NCBI GenBank assembly: GCA_016219425.1
Contig: JACRNB010000008.1
Span: 103,248 to 167,247, forward strand
From: Betaproteobacteria bacterium
GTDB lineage: Bacteria > Pseudomonadota > Gammaproteobacteria > Burkholderiales > Thiobacillaceae
Direction: 5' to 3'
DNA length: 64,000 bases
A program made the translations under genes and the position numbers. Positions 10,252 through 18,872 of this stretch are shown one piece after another. The first letter of the stretch is position 1. Every line of letters starts with the position of its first letter. The notes under the pieces were generated by a model that was given only the letters and a program-made list of their open reading frames with translations, was not told the DNA's origin and did not search any database.

Positions 10252-10484
10252 GGGGTGCGAAGTTTGGCAAGAACGCTTTCTTTCACTTCCGACCAGGGGA
10301 TGGCGGCCTGAGGGTCGGCCTCGTGAGCCGCCAGCCGCTCTTGCAGGATGGCCAGATGCCAATCCGGGATGTCAGGCCTGGGCTCTTGCTGGACTTCCAG
10401 AGAGAGGTCCGTCAGCAGGGCGCACTTTTCGTCGTAACTCAACTCATGCAATCGGGGGATGTGGCGTTCCAGCAAGGCGCTCAT
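10248..10484 (-). CDS. Antitoxin, addiction-module component family
   Basis: 78-residue protein with the [13 protein letters not shown] and [11 protein letters not shown] segments typical of the small addiction-module component family paired with RelE/ParE toxins. ATG 10484 has a strong GGAGG about nine bases upstream and overlaps the ybeY stop by 4 bases (ATGA), while its own stop overlaps the toxin start. The pair is therefore stitched into the host operon with no spare bases upstream. Confidence 0.87.
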   Translation of the reverse strand: MSALLERHIPRLHELSYDEKCALLTDLSLEVQQEPRPDIPDWHLAILQERLAAHEADPQAAIPWSEVKESVLAKLRTP

Positions 10485-10954
10485 GTTTCCGGACCTCCAT
10501 AGGGATCGGGATAACCCAACGACTGCATGATAAAGGCTTCCACCGCCTCCATTGTTGCGGCTTCCCGCTTCTTCTCGTGGTCGTAGCCCTGAAGGTGGAG
10601 CAGGCCGTGGATGGTGAGATGGGCGTAGTGGGCGGCGAGGGTCTTGCCCTGTTCCGCCGCCTCGCGCGCCACCACGGGGGCGCACAGGACGAGGTCGCCG
10701 GTGAGCGGGCCGCCCGCCTCTTCCGCGCCGTAGGCGAAGGTGAGGACGTTGGTGGCGTAGTCCTTGCGGCGGTAGTCGCGGTTGAGTTCGCGCCCTTCCG
10801 CCTCATCGACGATGCGCAGGGTGGCGGCCACGTCGTGGGCGAGGGCGGCCTTGGCCCAGCGGCGGAATGCGGCGCGGGAGGGCAGGTCGGCGCCCTTTGC
10901 GGCGTACTGGAAGGCCAGTTCCAGGCGGGGTTTAGTTGCGTCCATAGGCGTCAT
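10481..10954 (-). CDS. ybeY: Endoribonuclease / rRNA maturation factor YbeY
   Basis: Zinc-dependent RNase involved in 16S rRNA 3' maturation and 70S quality control. The UPF0054 motif [12 protein letters not shown] supplies zinc ligands His116, His120 and His126 in a 157-residue protein. The start is ATG 10954 or, equally plausible, ATG 10945; both lie inside the end of phoH, pointing to translational coupling. Gene order phoH-ybeY is standard. Confidence 0.96.
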   Translation of the reverse strand: MTPMDATKPRLELAFQYAAKGADLPSRAAFRRWAKAALAHDVAATLRIVDEAEGRELNRDYRRKDYATNVLTFAYGAEEAGGPLTGDLVLCAPVVAREAAEQGKTLAAHYAHLTIHGLLHLQGYDHEKKREAATMEAVEAFIMQSLGYPDPYGGPET

Positions 10955-11876
10955 AGGCGTCGATGATGCGGGCCACCAGGGGGTGGCGCACCACGTCGTC
11001 GTTCATGAATTCGGTGAAGGCGATGCCGCGCACAGCCTTCAGCACCTCGCGCGCCTCGATCAGGCCGCATTTCTGGCCGCGCGCCAGGTCGATCTGGGTG
11101 ACGTCGCCGGTGACCACGGCCTTGGAGCCGAAGCCGATGCGGGTCAGGAACATCTTCATCTGTTCCGGCGTGGTGTTCTGCGCCTCGTCCAGGATGATGA
11201 AGGCGTGGTTGAGCGTGCGACCGCGCATGAAGGCGAGCGGGGCAACCTCAATCACCTGGCGGTCGAAGGCGCGGCTGGCCTTGTCGAAGCCCATCAAATC
11301 CCACAGGGCGTCGTAGAGCGGGCGCAGGTAGGGGTCCACCTTCTGCACCAGGTCGCCGGGCAGAAAGCCCAGGTGTTCCCCCGCTTCCACCGCCGGGCGT
11401 ACCAGGACGATGCGCTTGACCAGATCGCGCTCCAGGGCGTCCACCGCCCCGGCCACGGCGAGGTAGGTCTTGCCGGTGCCGGCGGGGCCGATGCCGAAGG
11501 TGATGTCGTGCTCCTGCATCTGGCGGATGTAGCTGTTCTGGCGCGGTGTGCGCCCGTGCAGCCCGGCGCGCCGGGTCATCAGCACGGGGATGTCGGAAGG
11601 GGCGTCCTGGGGCGCTTCGCCCGCGCGCGGTTTGTGCACGATCTCCACCAGGGCGAGCTGGATGTCGTCGATGTCCAGCGGCTTGCGCGCGCGCTGGTAG
11701 AAATCCTTGATGAGCAGCCCCGCCGCCTCGGCCTTGTCGCCGGAGATCTGGAACACCTCGCCGCGCCGGTGGATGTTGACGTTGAGGGCGGTCTCGATCT
11801 GGCGCAGGTTTTCGTCCAGCACCCCGCACAGGTTGGCGAGGCGGGTGTTGTCGGCGTCGGGGAAGGTGACTTGCAT
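10932..11876 (-). CDS. ybeZ: PhoH-like ATPase (YbeZ)
   Basis: P-loop ATPase of 314 aa related to the helicase-like half of PhoH and linked to YbeY in RNA metabolism. Walker A GPAGTGKT is at 130-137 and Walker B ILDEAQN at about 228-234; an N-terminal KH-like segment precedes. The start shares one base with the miaB stop (TGATG) and the 3' end overlaps ybeY, so miaB-ybeZ-ybeY are translated as a coupled unit. Confidence 0.95.
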   Translation of the reverse strand: MQVTFPDADNTRLANLCGVLDENLRQIETALNVNIHRRGEVFQISGDKAEAAGLLIKDFYQRARKPLDIDDIQLALVEIVHKPRAGEAPQDAPSDIPVLMTRRAGLHGRTPRQNSYIRQMQEHDITFGIGPAGTGKTYLAVAGAVDALERDLVKRIVLVRPAVEAGEHLGFLPGDLVQKVDPYLRPLYDALWDLMGFDKASRAFDRQVIEVAPLAFMRGRTLNHAFIILDEAQNTTPEQMKMFLTRIGFGSKAVVTGDVTQIDLARGQKCGLIEAREVLKAVRGIAFTEFMNDDVVRHPLVARIIDAYDAYGRN

Positions 11877-13204
11877 CAGCGGGTGACCACCTCGCCTCGC
11901 AGAGAATGCGGCAGCGCCTGGGTGATGGTGACGTCCACAAACTGCCCCACCAGCCGCGCCGGGGCGGGGAAATTGACGATGCGGTTGTTGTCGGTGCGGC
12001 CCATGAGTTCGTTCGGGTCTTTCTTCGACGGGCCTTCCACCAGCACGCGCTCCACCTGCCCCACCATGGCGGCGCTGATGGCGGCGGCCTGGGCGTTGAT
12101 CTGGGCTTGCAGGCGGTAGAGACGCTGCATCTTTTCGTCGTGCGGGGTCTCGTCCGCCATGCCGGCGGCGGGGGTGCCGGGGCGGGCGCTGTAGACGAAG
12201 CTGAAGGAGGCGTCGAAACCCACCTCGGCGATCAGCTTCATGGTGGCGTCGAAGTCGGTCTCGCTCTCGCCGGGGAAGCCGACGATGAAATCGGAAGAAA
12301 TCGAGATGCCGGGGCGAGCGGCCTTGATCCGGCGGATCAGGCTCTTGTATTCCAACGTCGTGTAGCCGCGCTTCATGGCGGCCAGTACGCGGTCGGAGCC
12401 GGATTGCACCGGCAGGTGCAGGTAGCCCGCCAGCTTGGGCAGATGCGCGTAGGCCTCGATCAGGCGCGGGGTGAATTCGCGCGGGTGGGAGGTGGTGAAG
12501 CGCAGGCGCTCGATGCCGGGGATCTCGTGCGCCAGTTCCAGCAGCAGGGCGAAGTCGGCGGTTTCGCCCTCTTCCATCGCGCCGCGATAGGCGTTCACGT
12601 TCTGGCCCAGCAGGGTGACTTCCTTGACCCCCTCGGCGGCCAGATGCGCCACCTCGGCCAGCACGTCGGCCAGGGGGCGCGAGACCTCTTCGCCGCGGGT
12701 GAAGGGCACCACGCAGTAGGTGCAGTACTTGGAGCAGCCTTCCATGACCGAGACAAAGGCGGTGGGGCCTTCCACCCGCGCCGGGGGCATGTGGTCGAAC
12801 TTCTCGATCTCGGGGAATTCGATGTCCACCTGGGGGCGTCCCGTGCTGCGGCGCTTGTCCATCATGGCGGGCAGGCGGTGCAGGGTCTGGGGGCCGAATA
12901 CCAGGTCCACATAGGGCGCGCGCCGGACGATGGCCGCGCCTTCCTGGCTGGCCACGCAGCCGCCCACGCCGATGATGAGGTTGGGGTTCTTCTGCTTGAG
13001 GTGTTTCACCATGCCCAGATCGGTGAACACCTTTTCCTGCGCCTTTTCCCGCACCGAGCAGGTGTTGAACAGGATCACATCGGCCTGTTCCGGGTCGTCG
13101 GTCTTTTCATACCCTTCGCCCGCCGCCAGCACGTCGGCCATCTTGTCCGAGTCGTACTCGTTCATCTGGCAACCAAAGGTGCGGATGAAGACTTTACGGG
13201 GCAT
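11876..13204 (-). CDS. miaB: tRNA-2-methylthio-N6-dimethylallyladenosine synthase MiaB
   Basis: Radical-SAM methylthiotransferase that converts i6A37 to ms2i6A37 in tRNAs reading UNN codons. In this 442-residue protein the N-terminal cluster cysteines are Cys12, Cys49 and Cys83 and the radical-SAM CxxxCxxC is Cys157-Cys161-Cys164; a TRAM domain closes the C-terminus. The start at 13204 lies 25 bases after the 3' end of a tRNA-Met gene on the same strand with no terminator between, so a tRNA-mRNA transcript is likely. Confidence 0.97.
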   Translation of the reverse strand: MPRKVFIRTFGCQMNEYDSDKMADVLAAGEGYEKTDDPEQADVILFNTCSVREKAQEKVFTDLGMVKHLKQKNPNLIIGVGGCVASQEGAAIVRRAPYVDLVFGPQTLHRLPAMMDKRRSTGRPQVDIEFPEIEKFDHMPPARVEGPTAFVSVMEGCSKYCTYCVVPFTRGEEVSRPLADVLAEVAHLAAEGVKEVTLLGQNVNAYRGAMEEGETADFALLLELAHEIPGIERLRFTTSHPREFTPRLIEAYAHLPKLAGYLHLPVQSGSDRVLAAMKRGYTTLEYKSLIRRIKAARPGISISSDFIVGFPGESETDFDATMKLIAEVGFDASFSFVYSARPGTPAAGMADETPHDEKMQRLYRLQAQINAQAAAISAAMVGQVERVLVEGPSKKDPNELMGRTDNNRIVNFPAPARLVGQFVDVTITQALPHSLRGEVVTR

Positions 13205-13229
13205 TGAGCGGAAACAGGGGGGAGGGGGG

Positions 13230-13306
13230 TGGTGGTGATGGGCGGAATCGAACCGCCGACCTGTGGGTTATGAATCCACCGCTCTAACCGTCTGAGCTAC
13301 ATCACC
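13230..13306 (-). tRNA. tRNA-Met (CAT), elongator type
   Basis: The 77-base minus-strand cloverleaf has acceptor GGTGATG pairing with CATCACC, D-arm AGCTCAGACGGTTAGAGC, anticodon loop TTCATAA, T-arm GGCGG-TTCGATT-CCGCC, discriminator A and an encoded CCA. The first acceptor pair is a true G-C pair, which marks it as elongator rather than initiator. The last anticodon-stem pair (A-C) is mismatched. Confidence 0.95.
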
Positions 13307-13325
13307 GGGCCGAAAAGAGGCGCGG

Positions 13326-13354
13326 ATTATGGTGACGACACCCCTCTATGTCAA
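13326..13354 (-). promoter_or_regulatory. Strong sigma70 promoter of tRNA-Met-miaB
   Basis: Minus-strand TTGACA (13349-13354), 17-base spacer, CATAAT (13326-13331). Predicted transcription start lies about 12 bases before the tRNA 5' end. It is one of the best promoter matches in the window and probably also drives miaB and the genes behind it. Confidence 0.8.
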
Positions 13355-13399
13355 TGATTGCGCTTGGAAAAGCCGCATCAGACGGGCGTTCTGGCGACA

Positions 13400-14140
13400 T
13401 CAGGGTAAATGGATGACGGCAGCCAGACCGGGCATCAGGCCCGCCTCGCGCGGGAGGGCGACCTCGATGCCGTAGCGCATTTCGCCCTGGATGCTGACGG
13501 CGCGCACCACGCCCTTATGGCTCCGCCCCCCCGCCTGCACCTCCGCCGCCGCACCAGGCCGCACCCTGGCGGCCTGAGCAGGCTCCAGGTTGGCGCGGGC
13601 GAGAATTTCATCGGCGTGAGCAAGGGTAAAAAGGGGGTTGGGCTGGCACGGGGCGGCGGCCACCAGACCCGGTTCCGCCATGCGCTGGAGCACCACGGCA
13701 TCGAAGGGGGCGCGCAGTTCGGATTCGGCCAACAGGCGCCGGGCCTTTTCCAGGCGCGCCTGGGCGGCGGCAAGGCCGGAGACGGCGCGGGCATGGCGCA
13801 ACTTGGCGGCATCCAGTTCCGTGGTGGGGGCTACGGTTCGGTTGTACAGCTCCTTCACTCGGGCGAGATCCCGCCCCGCTTCCGCCTCTTCCTCGGTCAG
13901 CCGGTCCATGTCGGCCCGCGCTTCGGCCACGCCGGCCTTGAACAGCGCGGGGTTGAGGGCCGCGAGCAGGTCTCCCTTTTTCACGTTCTGGCCGGGCTGG
14001 ACCATGACCGTCTCCACCACGCCGGATACGGTCATGGCCAGGCTGACCCGGCCCGACCAGTCCAACACGCCGGCATGCTCCGCCGCCTGGGCGGACGCCG
14101 CCAGCAGACCCCAGGTCAGGGCCAGATACCTTGCCTTCAT
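13400..14140 (-). CDS. Periplasmic adaptor (HlyD/RND membrane-fusion) protein, short
   Basis: Exported protein of 246 aa with signal peptide of about 19 residues (cleavage after AQA). It has a split biotinyl-lipoyl hairpin (SGVVETVMVQPGQNVKKGDLLA and later LRAPFDAVV) around a long coiled-coil of about residues 70-140, and a final beta-barrel part. It is shorter than usual adaptors and lacks an N-terminal membrane anchor. ATG 14140 overlaps the tolC-like stop (ATGA). An inner-membrane pump would be expected next to it but none is encoded nearby. Confidence 0.85.
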   Translation of the reverse strand: MKARYLALTWGLLAASAQAAEHAGVLDWSGRVSLAMTVSGVVETVMVQPGQNVKKGDLLAALNPALFKAGVAEARADMDRLTEEEAEAGRDLARVKELYNRTVAPTTELDAAKLRHARAVSGLAAAQARLEKARRLLAESELRAPFDAVVLQRMAEPGLVAAAPCQPNPLFTLAHADEILARANLEPAQAARVRPGAAAEVQAGGRSHKGVVRAVSIQGEMRYGIEVALPREAGLMPGLAAVIHLP

Positions 14141-15405
14141 TTCTTCCCCTCTATGGTTTGTTCGCCCAGCAGGGCGTCCAGCCGCGCCCAGGCCAGGGCC
14201 AGGCGATATTCGATGCCGCGCTTGCGGATGCGCGCGGTCTGGGTCTGGGCCAGACTGGCGCCCAGATTGGTCTTGCGCTCCATTTCATATTCCGCCTGCG
14301 CCCGTTCCAGACCCAGATTGCGGTAGACGCTCTGAACCTCCGCACTGCGGCGTTCTCCATCCCGTAACTGCTGGATCTCCTCCAGACCATCGAGGGCGGC
14401 CTGACGCAGTTCCTGCACCAGCTTGTCGTGCTGCGCCTGGAGTTCATGGAAGCGGGCCTGCTCCCGCGCCAGGCGGGCATCGTCGCGCCCGCCCTGCCAC
14501 AGAGGCCAGACCAGATTGACGCCGGCTCGCAGGTCATCCCGTGTGGCTGCGGTCCGACTCCACCTGGCGGCCTCCGCCTCGAACTCCAGACTGGGTTTGC
14601 GCTCGGCCCGCACCCCCCCCAGCCGGCTCACGGCGGCGGCCAGCATCCGCTTCTGCGCCTGTAACCGGGAGTTCCCCGCCAGCGCCCGCTCCAACAGCGC
14701 ATCCAGTTCGGGCAGCTTGCGTTCGTTGTCCTTGAGTTCCGGGTCTTTCAGGTCTTCGTTGACGGCGCCGACCTGATTCAGTGCCAGGCCCAGAGCCAGA
14801 CGCTTGCTGCGCAGGACGCGCAGGCTGTCACTGCGACGCGCCCGCGCATCCAGGTAGCGCGCCTCGTCCTCCGCCAGCTCCCACTGGGCCAGTTGGCCCA
14901 GGCTCTGGCGATCCTTGCCCTGATCCCAGGCGACATAGGCCACGGCGGTGTATTCGGTCTCGGCAGCGTGCTGCATCTCGGCCAGCAGCACGTCGAAATA
15001 GCGCGCCATCAGGGCAATGCGCCGCTGCGCCCGCGCATCCAGCAGTTGCAGGCCGCGCGCTTCCGCCTCGGCCAGGGCGGCGGCGCTGCCGCTGGCCTGG
15101 CGGCTTCCGTCCAGCAAAGTCTTGCGCGCATTCAGGCGGGCGTAGTTGTCGTCGCGCCAACGGTTTTGCAGCGTTTCGTTGCGCCCGCCGCGCAGGCTGG
15201 CCTCCAGGGTGACGCGGAAGTCGTTGAGGCTGTCCGCCAGTTGGGCGTCGGCCTTGGCCCCGGTCTCCTGAGCGCGCACCAGTTCCAGGTCGGGATGCGC
15301 GGCGTCAGCCTGGGCCAGCACCGCCTCCAGGGTGAGGGGCACTTCGCCCCCCGCCGCCCAGACCGGCGCAGCGGCCAGGCAACCGGCCAGCAGCAGACGC
15401 CTCAC
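14137..15405 (-). CDS. TolC-family outer membrane channel protein
   Basis: 422-residue outer-membrane efflux protein: signal peptide ending AAPVWA, then two long helical repeats rich in Ala, Arg, Glu and Leu with NxxxA-type hairpins, as in TolC/CusC trimers. The frame is open to 15741, but the signal peptide begins at GTG 15405, which overlaps the preceding stop (GTGA); that start is chosen. It is flanked by a thioredoxin-fold gene upstream and an adaptor gene downstream, all overlapping, so the proteins probably act together in the envelope. Confidence 0.85.
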   Translation of the reverse strand: MRRLLLAGCLAAAPVWAAGGEVPLTLEAVLAQADAAHPDLELVRAQETGAKADAQLADSLNDFRVTLEASLRGGRNETLQNRWRDDNYARLNARKTLLDGSRQASGSAAALAEAEARGLQLLDARAQRRIALMARYFDVLLAEMQHAAETEYTAVAYVAWDQGKDRQSLGQLAQWELAEDEARYLDARARRSDSLRVLRSKRLALGLALNQVGAVNEDLKDPELKDNERKLPELDALLERALAGNSRLQAQKRMLAAAVSRLGGVRAERKPSLEFEAEAARWSRTAATRDDLRAGVNLVWPLWQGGRDDARLAREQARFHELQAQHDKLVQELRQAALDGLEEIQQLRDGERRSAEVQSVYRNLGLERAQAEYEMERKTNLGASLAQTQTARIRKRGIEYRLALAWARLDALLGEQTIEGKK

Positions 15406-15911
15406 TTGGGCGGCTGCCGCTTGAAGATATTGAAGGCCACGGTCTTGTAATGCCCTTCCAACACCCACCGGCCCAGCAACAGAAATTCCTCGGCGGTCTG
15501 GGTGGGGCCGGTGAAGCGCGCCACGGGATTGCCTTCCAGGTCGAAGAAAATGAAGGTGGGGGTGGCGCGCGCGCGCACTTCCAGGGCGAAGTCCTTTTCC
15601 CGCGTGGCCTTGCCCTTGAAGTCGGTCATGGGCACATCGCCCTTGACGTCCATGTTGTAGAGAAGGAAGTGCTTGCGATACCAGTCCTGCAGCGCGGACT
15701 GGTTCAGCACCGTGGCCTTCATGCGATGGCAGAACGGGCAATCGTCCATCTCGAACATGATCAGGACGCCGGATTTTCCTTCCTGCTTCGCGGTGGCGAG
15801 TTCGTCCTTGAAATCGCCCAGTTTGGCCTGGAAAAAATGGGTCTGGGCGTCACGCACCTCCGCCAGGGCGGGGAGAGTCAACAGGGTCAGGGCCAGGAGC
15901 AACCAACGCAT
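15402..15911 (-). CDS. Periplasmic thioredoxin-fold protein (SoxW/DsbD-tail-like, CPFC)
   Basis: 169-residue protein with a signal peptide (about 17 residues, ending PALA) and a thioredoxin fold carrying CPFC at Cys58-Cys61 followed by HRMK. The cis-Pro loop ARATPTFIFFD is present. It probably reduces or isomerises disulfides, or delivers reductant, in the periplasm. The start is three bases after the stop of the TlpA-like gene and the stop overlaps the TolC-like start. The substrate is unknown; the SoxW-like label is a resemblance only. Confidence 0.82.
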   Translation of the reverse strand: MRWLLLALTLLTLPALAEVRDAQTHFFQAKLGDFKDELATAKQEGKSGVLIMFEMDDCPFCHRMKATVLNQSALQDWYRKHFLLYNMDVKGDVPMTDFKGKATREKDFALEVRARATPTFIFFDLEGNPVARFTGPTQTAEEFLLLGRWVLEGHYKTVAFNIFKRQPPK

Positions 15912-15914
15912 GAC

Positions 15915-16415
15915 TCAACCTTTCTTCTTCGCGCCGATGTATTTCTCCACCGCCGCACGGGTCAGGGCGCCCACGTTGTAGGCCACCGCCTTGCCCTGGG
16001 GGTTGTAGAGATAGGTGGTGGGCAGCGCCGGCACTTCGCCGAACTGCTGCGCCGCCTTGTCATCACCCAGGATGACGGGATAACTCACCATCATGTCGCT
16101 GGCGTAGCGGAGCACTTCCTTGGGGTCGCGATAACTCATGGCGATGCCGAGAACGACCAGATTGTTCTTCTTGTTCTCGTGCAGGGACACCAGGTCCGGG
16201 ATCTCTTCCAGGCAGGGCGGACACCAGGTCGCCCAAAAATTGACCAGCACCCACTTGCCCTTGTATTGCGACAGGCTATGGGTCTTGCCCTTGCTATCCA
16301 CCAGCGTAAACGCATGGGCGGAGAGGGAAAGGCCAACCATGACGAGCAACAGCGCCCATTTCAGCCCACCGCCACGCCCATTCAGCACCGGAAATGTGTG
16401 TTTCATGCCATCCAT
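15915..16415 (-). CDS. TlpA-like thiol-disulfide oxidoreductase
   Basis: Exported or membrane-anchored thioredoxin-like protein of 166 aa with WCPPC (Cys65, Cys68), NFWATW before it and PTTYLYNPQGKAV after it, typical of TlpA/ResA reductases. A hydrophobic segment at about 20-35 ending SAHA acts as signal peptide or anchor. The start may be ATG 16415 or ATG 16406 (three residues shorter). It is the first gene of the four-gene cassette that ends with the periplasmic adaptor. Confidence 0.88.
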   Translation of the reverse strand: MDGMKHTFPVLNGRGGGLKWALLLVMVGLSLSAHAFTLVDSKGKTHSLSQYKGKWVLVNFWATWCPPCLEEIPDLVSLHENKKNNLVVLGIAMSYRDPKEVLRYASDMMVSYPVILGDDKAAQQFGEVPALPTTYLYNPQGKAVAYNVGALTRAAVEKYIGAKKKG

Positions 16416-16514
16416 CCGTTCATGTGAACCAATCGCCCGACGGGCGGTGAATTGTTAACGGGCCGAATCGGCGCGTGGTTAGAATCGGGCAGGGAGAATA
16501 AGCTCGTCGCCTCC

Positions 16515-18065
16515 ATGCTACCCAGATACGTTTTACCTAACCGGGAAACTTCCCGGAATTCAAGCCTGGCGACCAAGCCCAAGCAGGTTGACGCGTGGGT
16601 GCGCAACCTGCCCCTTTCCAACCCCGCCGAAGCCGCTGAAGAGCTGGCCGATTTCCTCGCCGGATTGAACCAGACCGAGCTCTCCCACGACCAGCGGCTT
16701 GCCGTGGTGGAGAAGGTCGGCGCGGTGGTAGAGGACATTGTGGTGGCCCTGTACGAGCAATACAGCGTCGCCGCCTTGCCCCTGCAACCCAAGCAACAGC
16801 GCAATGCCCAGGCCGCACAGCGCCTGCTCATGGAAATGGCCGGGGTGTACAAGATCCTCACCCTGGACTGGCTTCAGCGCCGCTTCCACCTGTTCGGCGG
16901 CAACCCGGTTCCGCTCTACCTGCAACGCATCCTCCTCACCCTCCAGGCGGCGGTGGAGATCAGCTTTGAAACCCATGAGGTACTGCCCAAGGGCATCTGG
17001 GCCGACCTGCACCAGACCTATAACTACGCCCTGCGCACCGGCCAGAAGGACGTGATGCCCAGCGGCAGCGAAAAGATGCAGTCCCTGGAGCAGATCTACA
17101 AGGCCACCCTGCTCATGGCTCTGGCCGACCCCTACCACTTCCCCCAGGTGGAACTGCCCTGGATCAAGGACGTCATCGCCCGTTTTTCCAACTTGGTGTC
17201 GATCTTTCCGGCGGAGGAAAGTTCCAAGGGGCAGGCCGGCCTGTTCGTGGTGGACATCAATACCGACTACCCGCCCCGCCCCATCGCCCAGGAGTCCCAC
17301 GCCATGAATCCGCGCTGGGATCTGCTGCTCAACACCACGGAATTGGCCAAGCACCTGGCCCTGATCACCAACCACCTGAACAACCCCAAAGATCTGGACA
17401 AGCTGGGCCTGCCCGATGCCGCCCAAGACCCCGCCTACGCCCCCATGGTGCGCCGCCTGAAACAACACTGGGGGGCGGCGGCGCAGCGCCAATCGCAACG
17501 CCGCCGCCACCAGGATGGCAAGGAAGTGGAGGTCTGTTTCGGCCTCAAGACCCTGCACCACCTGATCGGGGAAGCCTCCCAGGATCTCATGGCCGACCTG
17601 CCGGGCTCGGAGCCGGGGCACCAGATCGTGCGCTGCAAGACCCTGAACGACAGCATGGGCGGTCTGGCTCTGGGTAAAAACTCCGCCATCGGCATCCAGA
17701 TCCGCATCGGCGAGGCCGCTGGCGTACGCCAGGCCAACGGCAGTTGGGGGATCGGGGTGGTGCGCTGGTTCCGCGTACCCAAGTCCGGCACCGTGTACTT
17801 CGGCGTACAGTTCCTCGCCCCAGGCGCCCTGCCGGTGGAAGCCAAACGCCTGGACACGGGCAAACACTGGCCCGTCCTGATGCTCGCCCCGGCGCCGACG
17901 GGCAAGCCCCCGTCCATGCTGCTCAGTCTGCCCGGATGCTTTGCGCCGGAAAACCAGTTGGAGATTCGCAGCGACAAGGGTCGCCACCAGTTGCGCCTGG
18001 AGTCCCGCATGGACTCCACCCCTCACCTGGAACAGTACCGTTTCCAGATCACCGGCGCGGTCTGA
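16515..18065 (+). CDS. Large cytoplasmic protein with PilZ-like C-terminus
   Basis: 516-residue protein without signal peptide or membrane helices. The N-terminal two thirds are helical; near residue 375 an EVEVCFGL stretch starts a beta-rich part containing RCKTLNDSMGGLALG and GIGVVRWFRV, which resembles a PilZ domain (the NDSxGG turn) that in other proteins binds cyclic di-GMP. The usual N-terminal RxxxR of PilZ is not clear, so ligand binding is unproven. ATG 16515 is preferred over an upstream TTG at 16452. It converges with motD, leaving 8 bases, which fits but does not prove a role in motility. Confidence 0.6.
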   Translation: MLPRYVLPNRETSRNSSLATKPKQVDAWVRNLPLSNPAEAAEELADFLAGLNQTELSHDQRLAVVEKVGAVVEDIVVALYEQYSVAALPLQPKQQRNAQAAQRLLMEMAGVYKILTLDWLQRRFHLFGGNPVPLYLQRILLTLQAAVEISFETHEVLPKGIWADLHQTYNYALRTGQKDVMPSGSEKMQSLEQIYKATLLMALADPYHFPQVELPWIKDVIARFSNLVSIFPAEESSKGQAGLFVVDINTDYPPRPIAQESHAMNPRWDLLLNTTELAKHLALITNHLNNPKDLDKLGLPDAAQDPAYAPMVRRLKQHWGAAAQRQSQRRRHQDGKEVEVCFGLKTLHHLIGEASQDLMADLPGSEPGHQIVRCKTLNDSMGGLALGKNSAIGIQIRIGEAAGVRQANGSWGIGVVRWFRVPKSGTVYFGVQFLAPGALPVEAKRLDTGKHWPVLMLAPAPTGKPPSMLLSLPGCFAPENQLEIRSDKGRHQLRLESRMDSTPHLEQYRFQITGAV

Positions 18066-18073
18066 GCCGCGCC

Positions 18074-18838
18074 TCAGCGCACCACCAGTTCCTTCTCCAC
18101 CGCCCCGGTCTCGTTCAGGATCAGGATGTTGACGCGCCGGTTACGGGTGCGCCCGTCCAGAGTGGTGTTGGTCTCCACCGGACGGTTGTCGGAATAGCCG
18201 ATGGCCATCATGCGCTCCGCATCAATACCCATTTCGGTAAACAGGCGCACCACGCTGCCGGCGCGCGCAGAGGACAGTTCCCAGTTGGACGGAAATGCCG
18301 GGCTCTTGATCGGCACGTTGTCGGTATGGCCTTCCACCTGGATCAGGTTTTGTGTGCCCTTGAGCTGTTGCGCCACCGTTGCCAGGGTGTCGGTGGCCTG
18401 GGGCTGAAGCGCCGCCTCGCCGCTCTTGAACAGCAGACTGGCGTTGATCTCCACCAGGATGCCCTTGGGACTCAGGCTGACGCGCACTTCGCCGCTGTCC
18501 ACCAGGGGTTGCACCCCTTCCAGCACCTGCTTGGTCATGCGCTTCATACGCTCGCGCTCGACCGGGTTTTCCTGCGTTTTGCCCTTGCCCAGGGGCAGGC
18601 CTGCGCCCTGCAACAGCTCGGTCTGGGGGGTGTTCAGGTTCACCAGCTTGTTCGAAGAGGGCAACTGCTGGAAGGCGTGGGTGATGGAGTCCGTAAGCAC
18701 CCGGTATTTCCCCTCGTTGATGGAGGAGATGGCGTACATGACGATGAAAAAGGCCAGCAAGAGGGTGACGAAATCCGCGTAGGACACCATCCAGCGTTCC
18801 AGGTTTTCGTGCTCTTCCGGGCGTTTGCGACGGGCCAT
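18074..18838 (-). CDS. motD: Flagellar motor stator protein MotD (MotB family)
   Basis: 254-residue stator subunit with one membrane helix at about 20-40, preceded by ERWMVSYADFVTLLLAFF, where the Asp of YADF is the proton-binding residue. A C-terminal OmpA-like domain (VEGHTDNVPIKS, RAGSVV, NRRVNILI) binds peptidoglycan. ATG 18838 is used, since the longer frame to 18868 crosses the end of motC's neighbourhood. Paired with motC as in Pseudomonas-type MotCD stators. Confidence 0.93.
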   Translation of the reverse strand: MARRKRPEEHENLERWMVSYADFVTLLLAFFIVMYAISSINEGKYRVLTDSITHAFQQLPSSNKLVNLNTPQTELLQGAGLPLGKGKTQENPVERERMKRMTKQVLEGVQPLVDSGEVRVSLSPKGILVEINASLLFKSGEAALQPQATDTLATVAQQLKGTQNLIQVEGHTDNVPIKSPAFPSNWELSSARAGSVVRLFTEMGIDAERMMAIGYSDNRPVETNTTLDGRTRNRRVNILILNETGAVEKELVVR

Positions 18839-18872
18839 GGGGCTCAGGTCGGCAGTGGAACGGAACAAGGCC

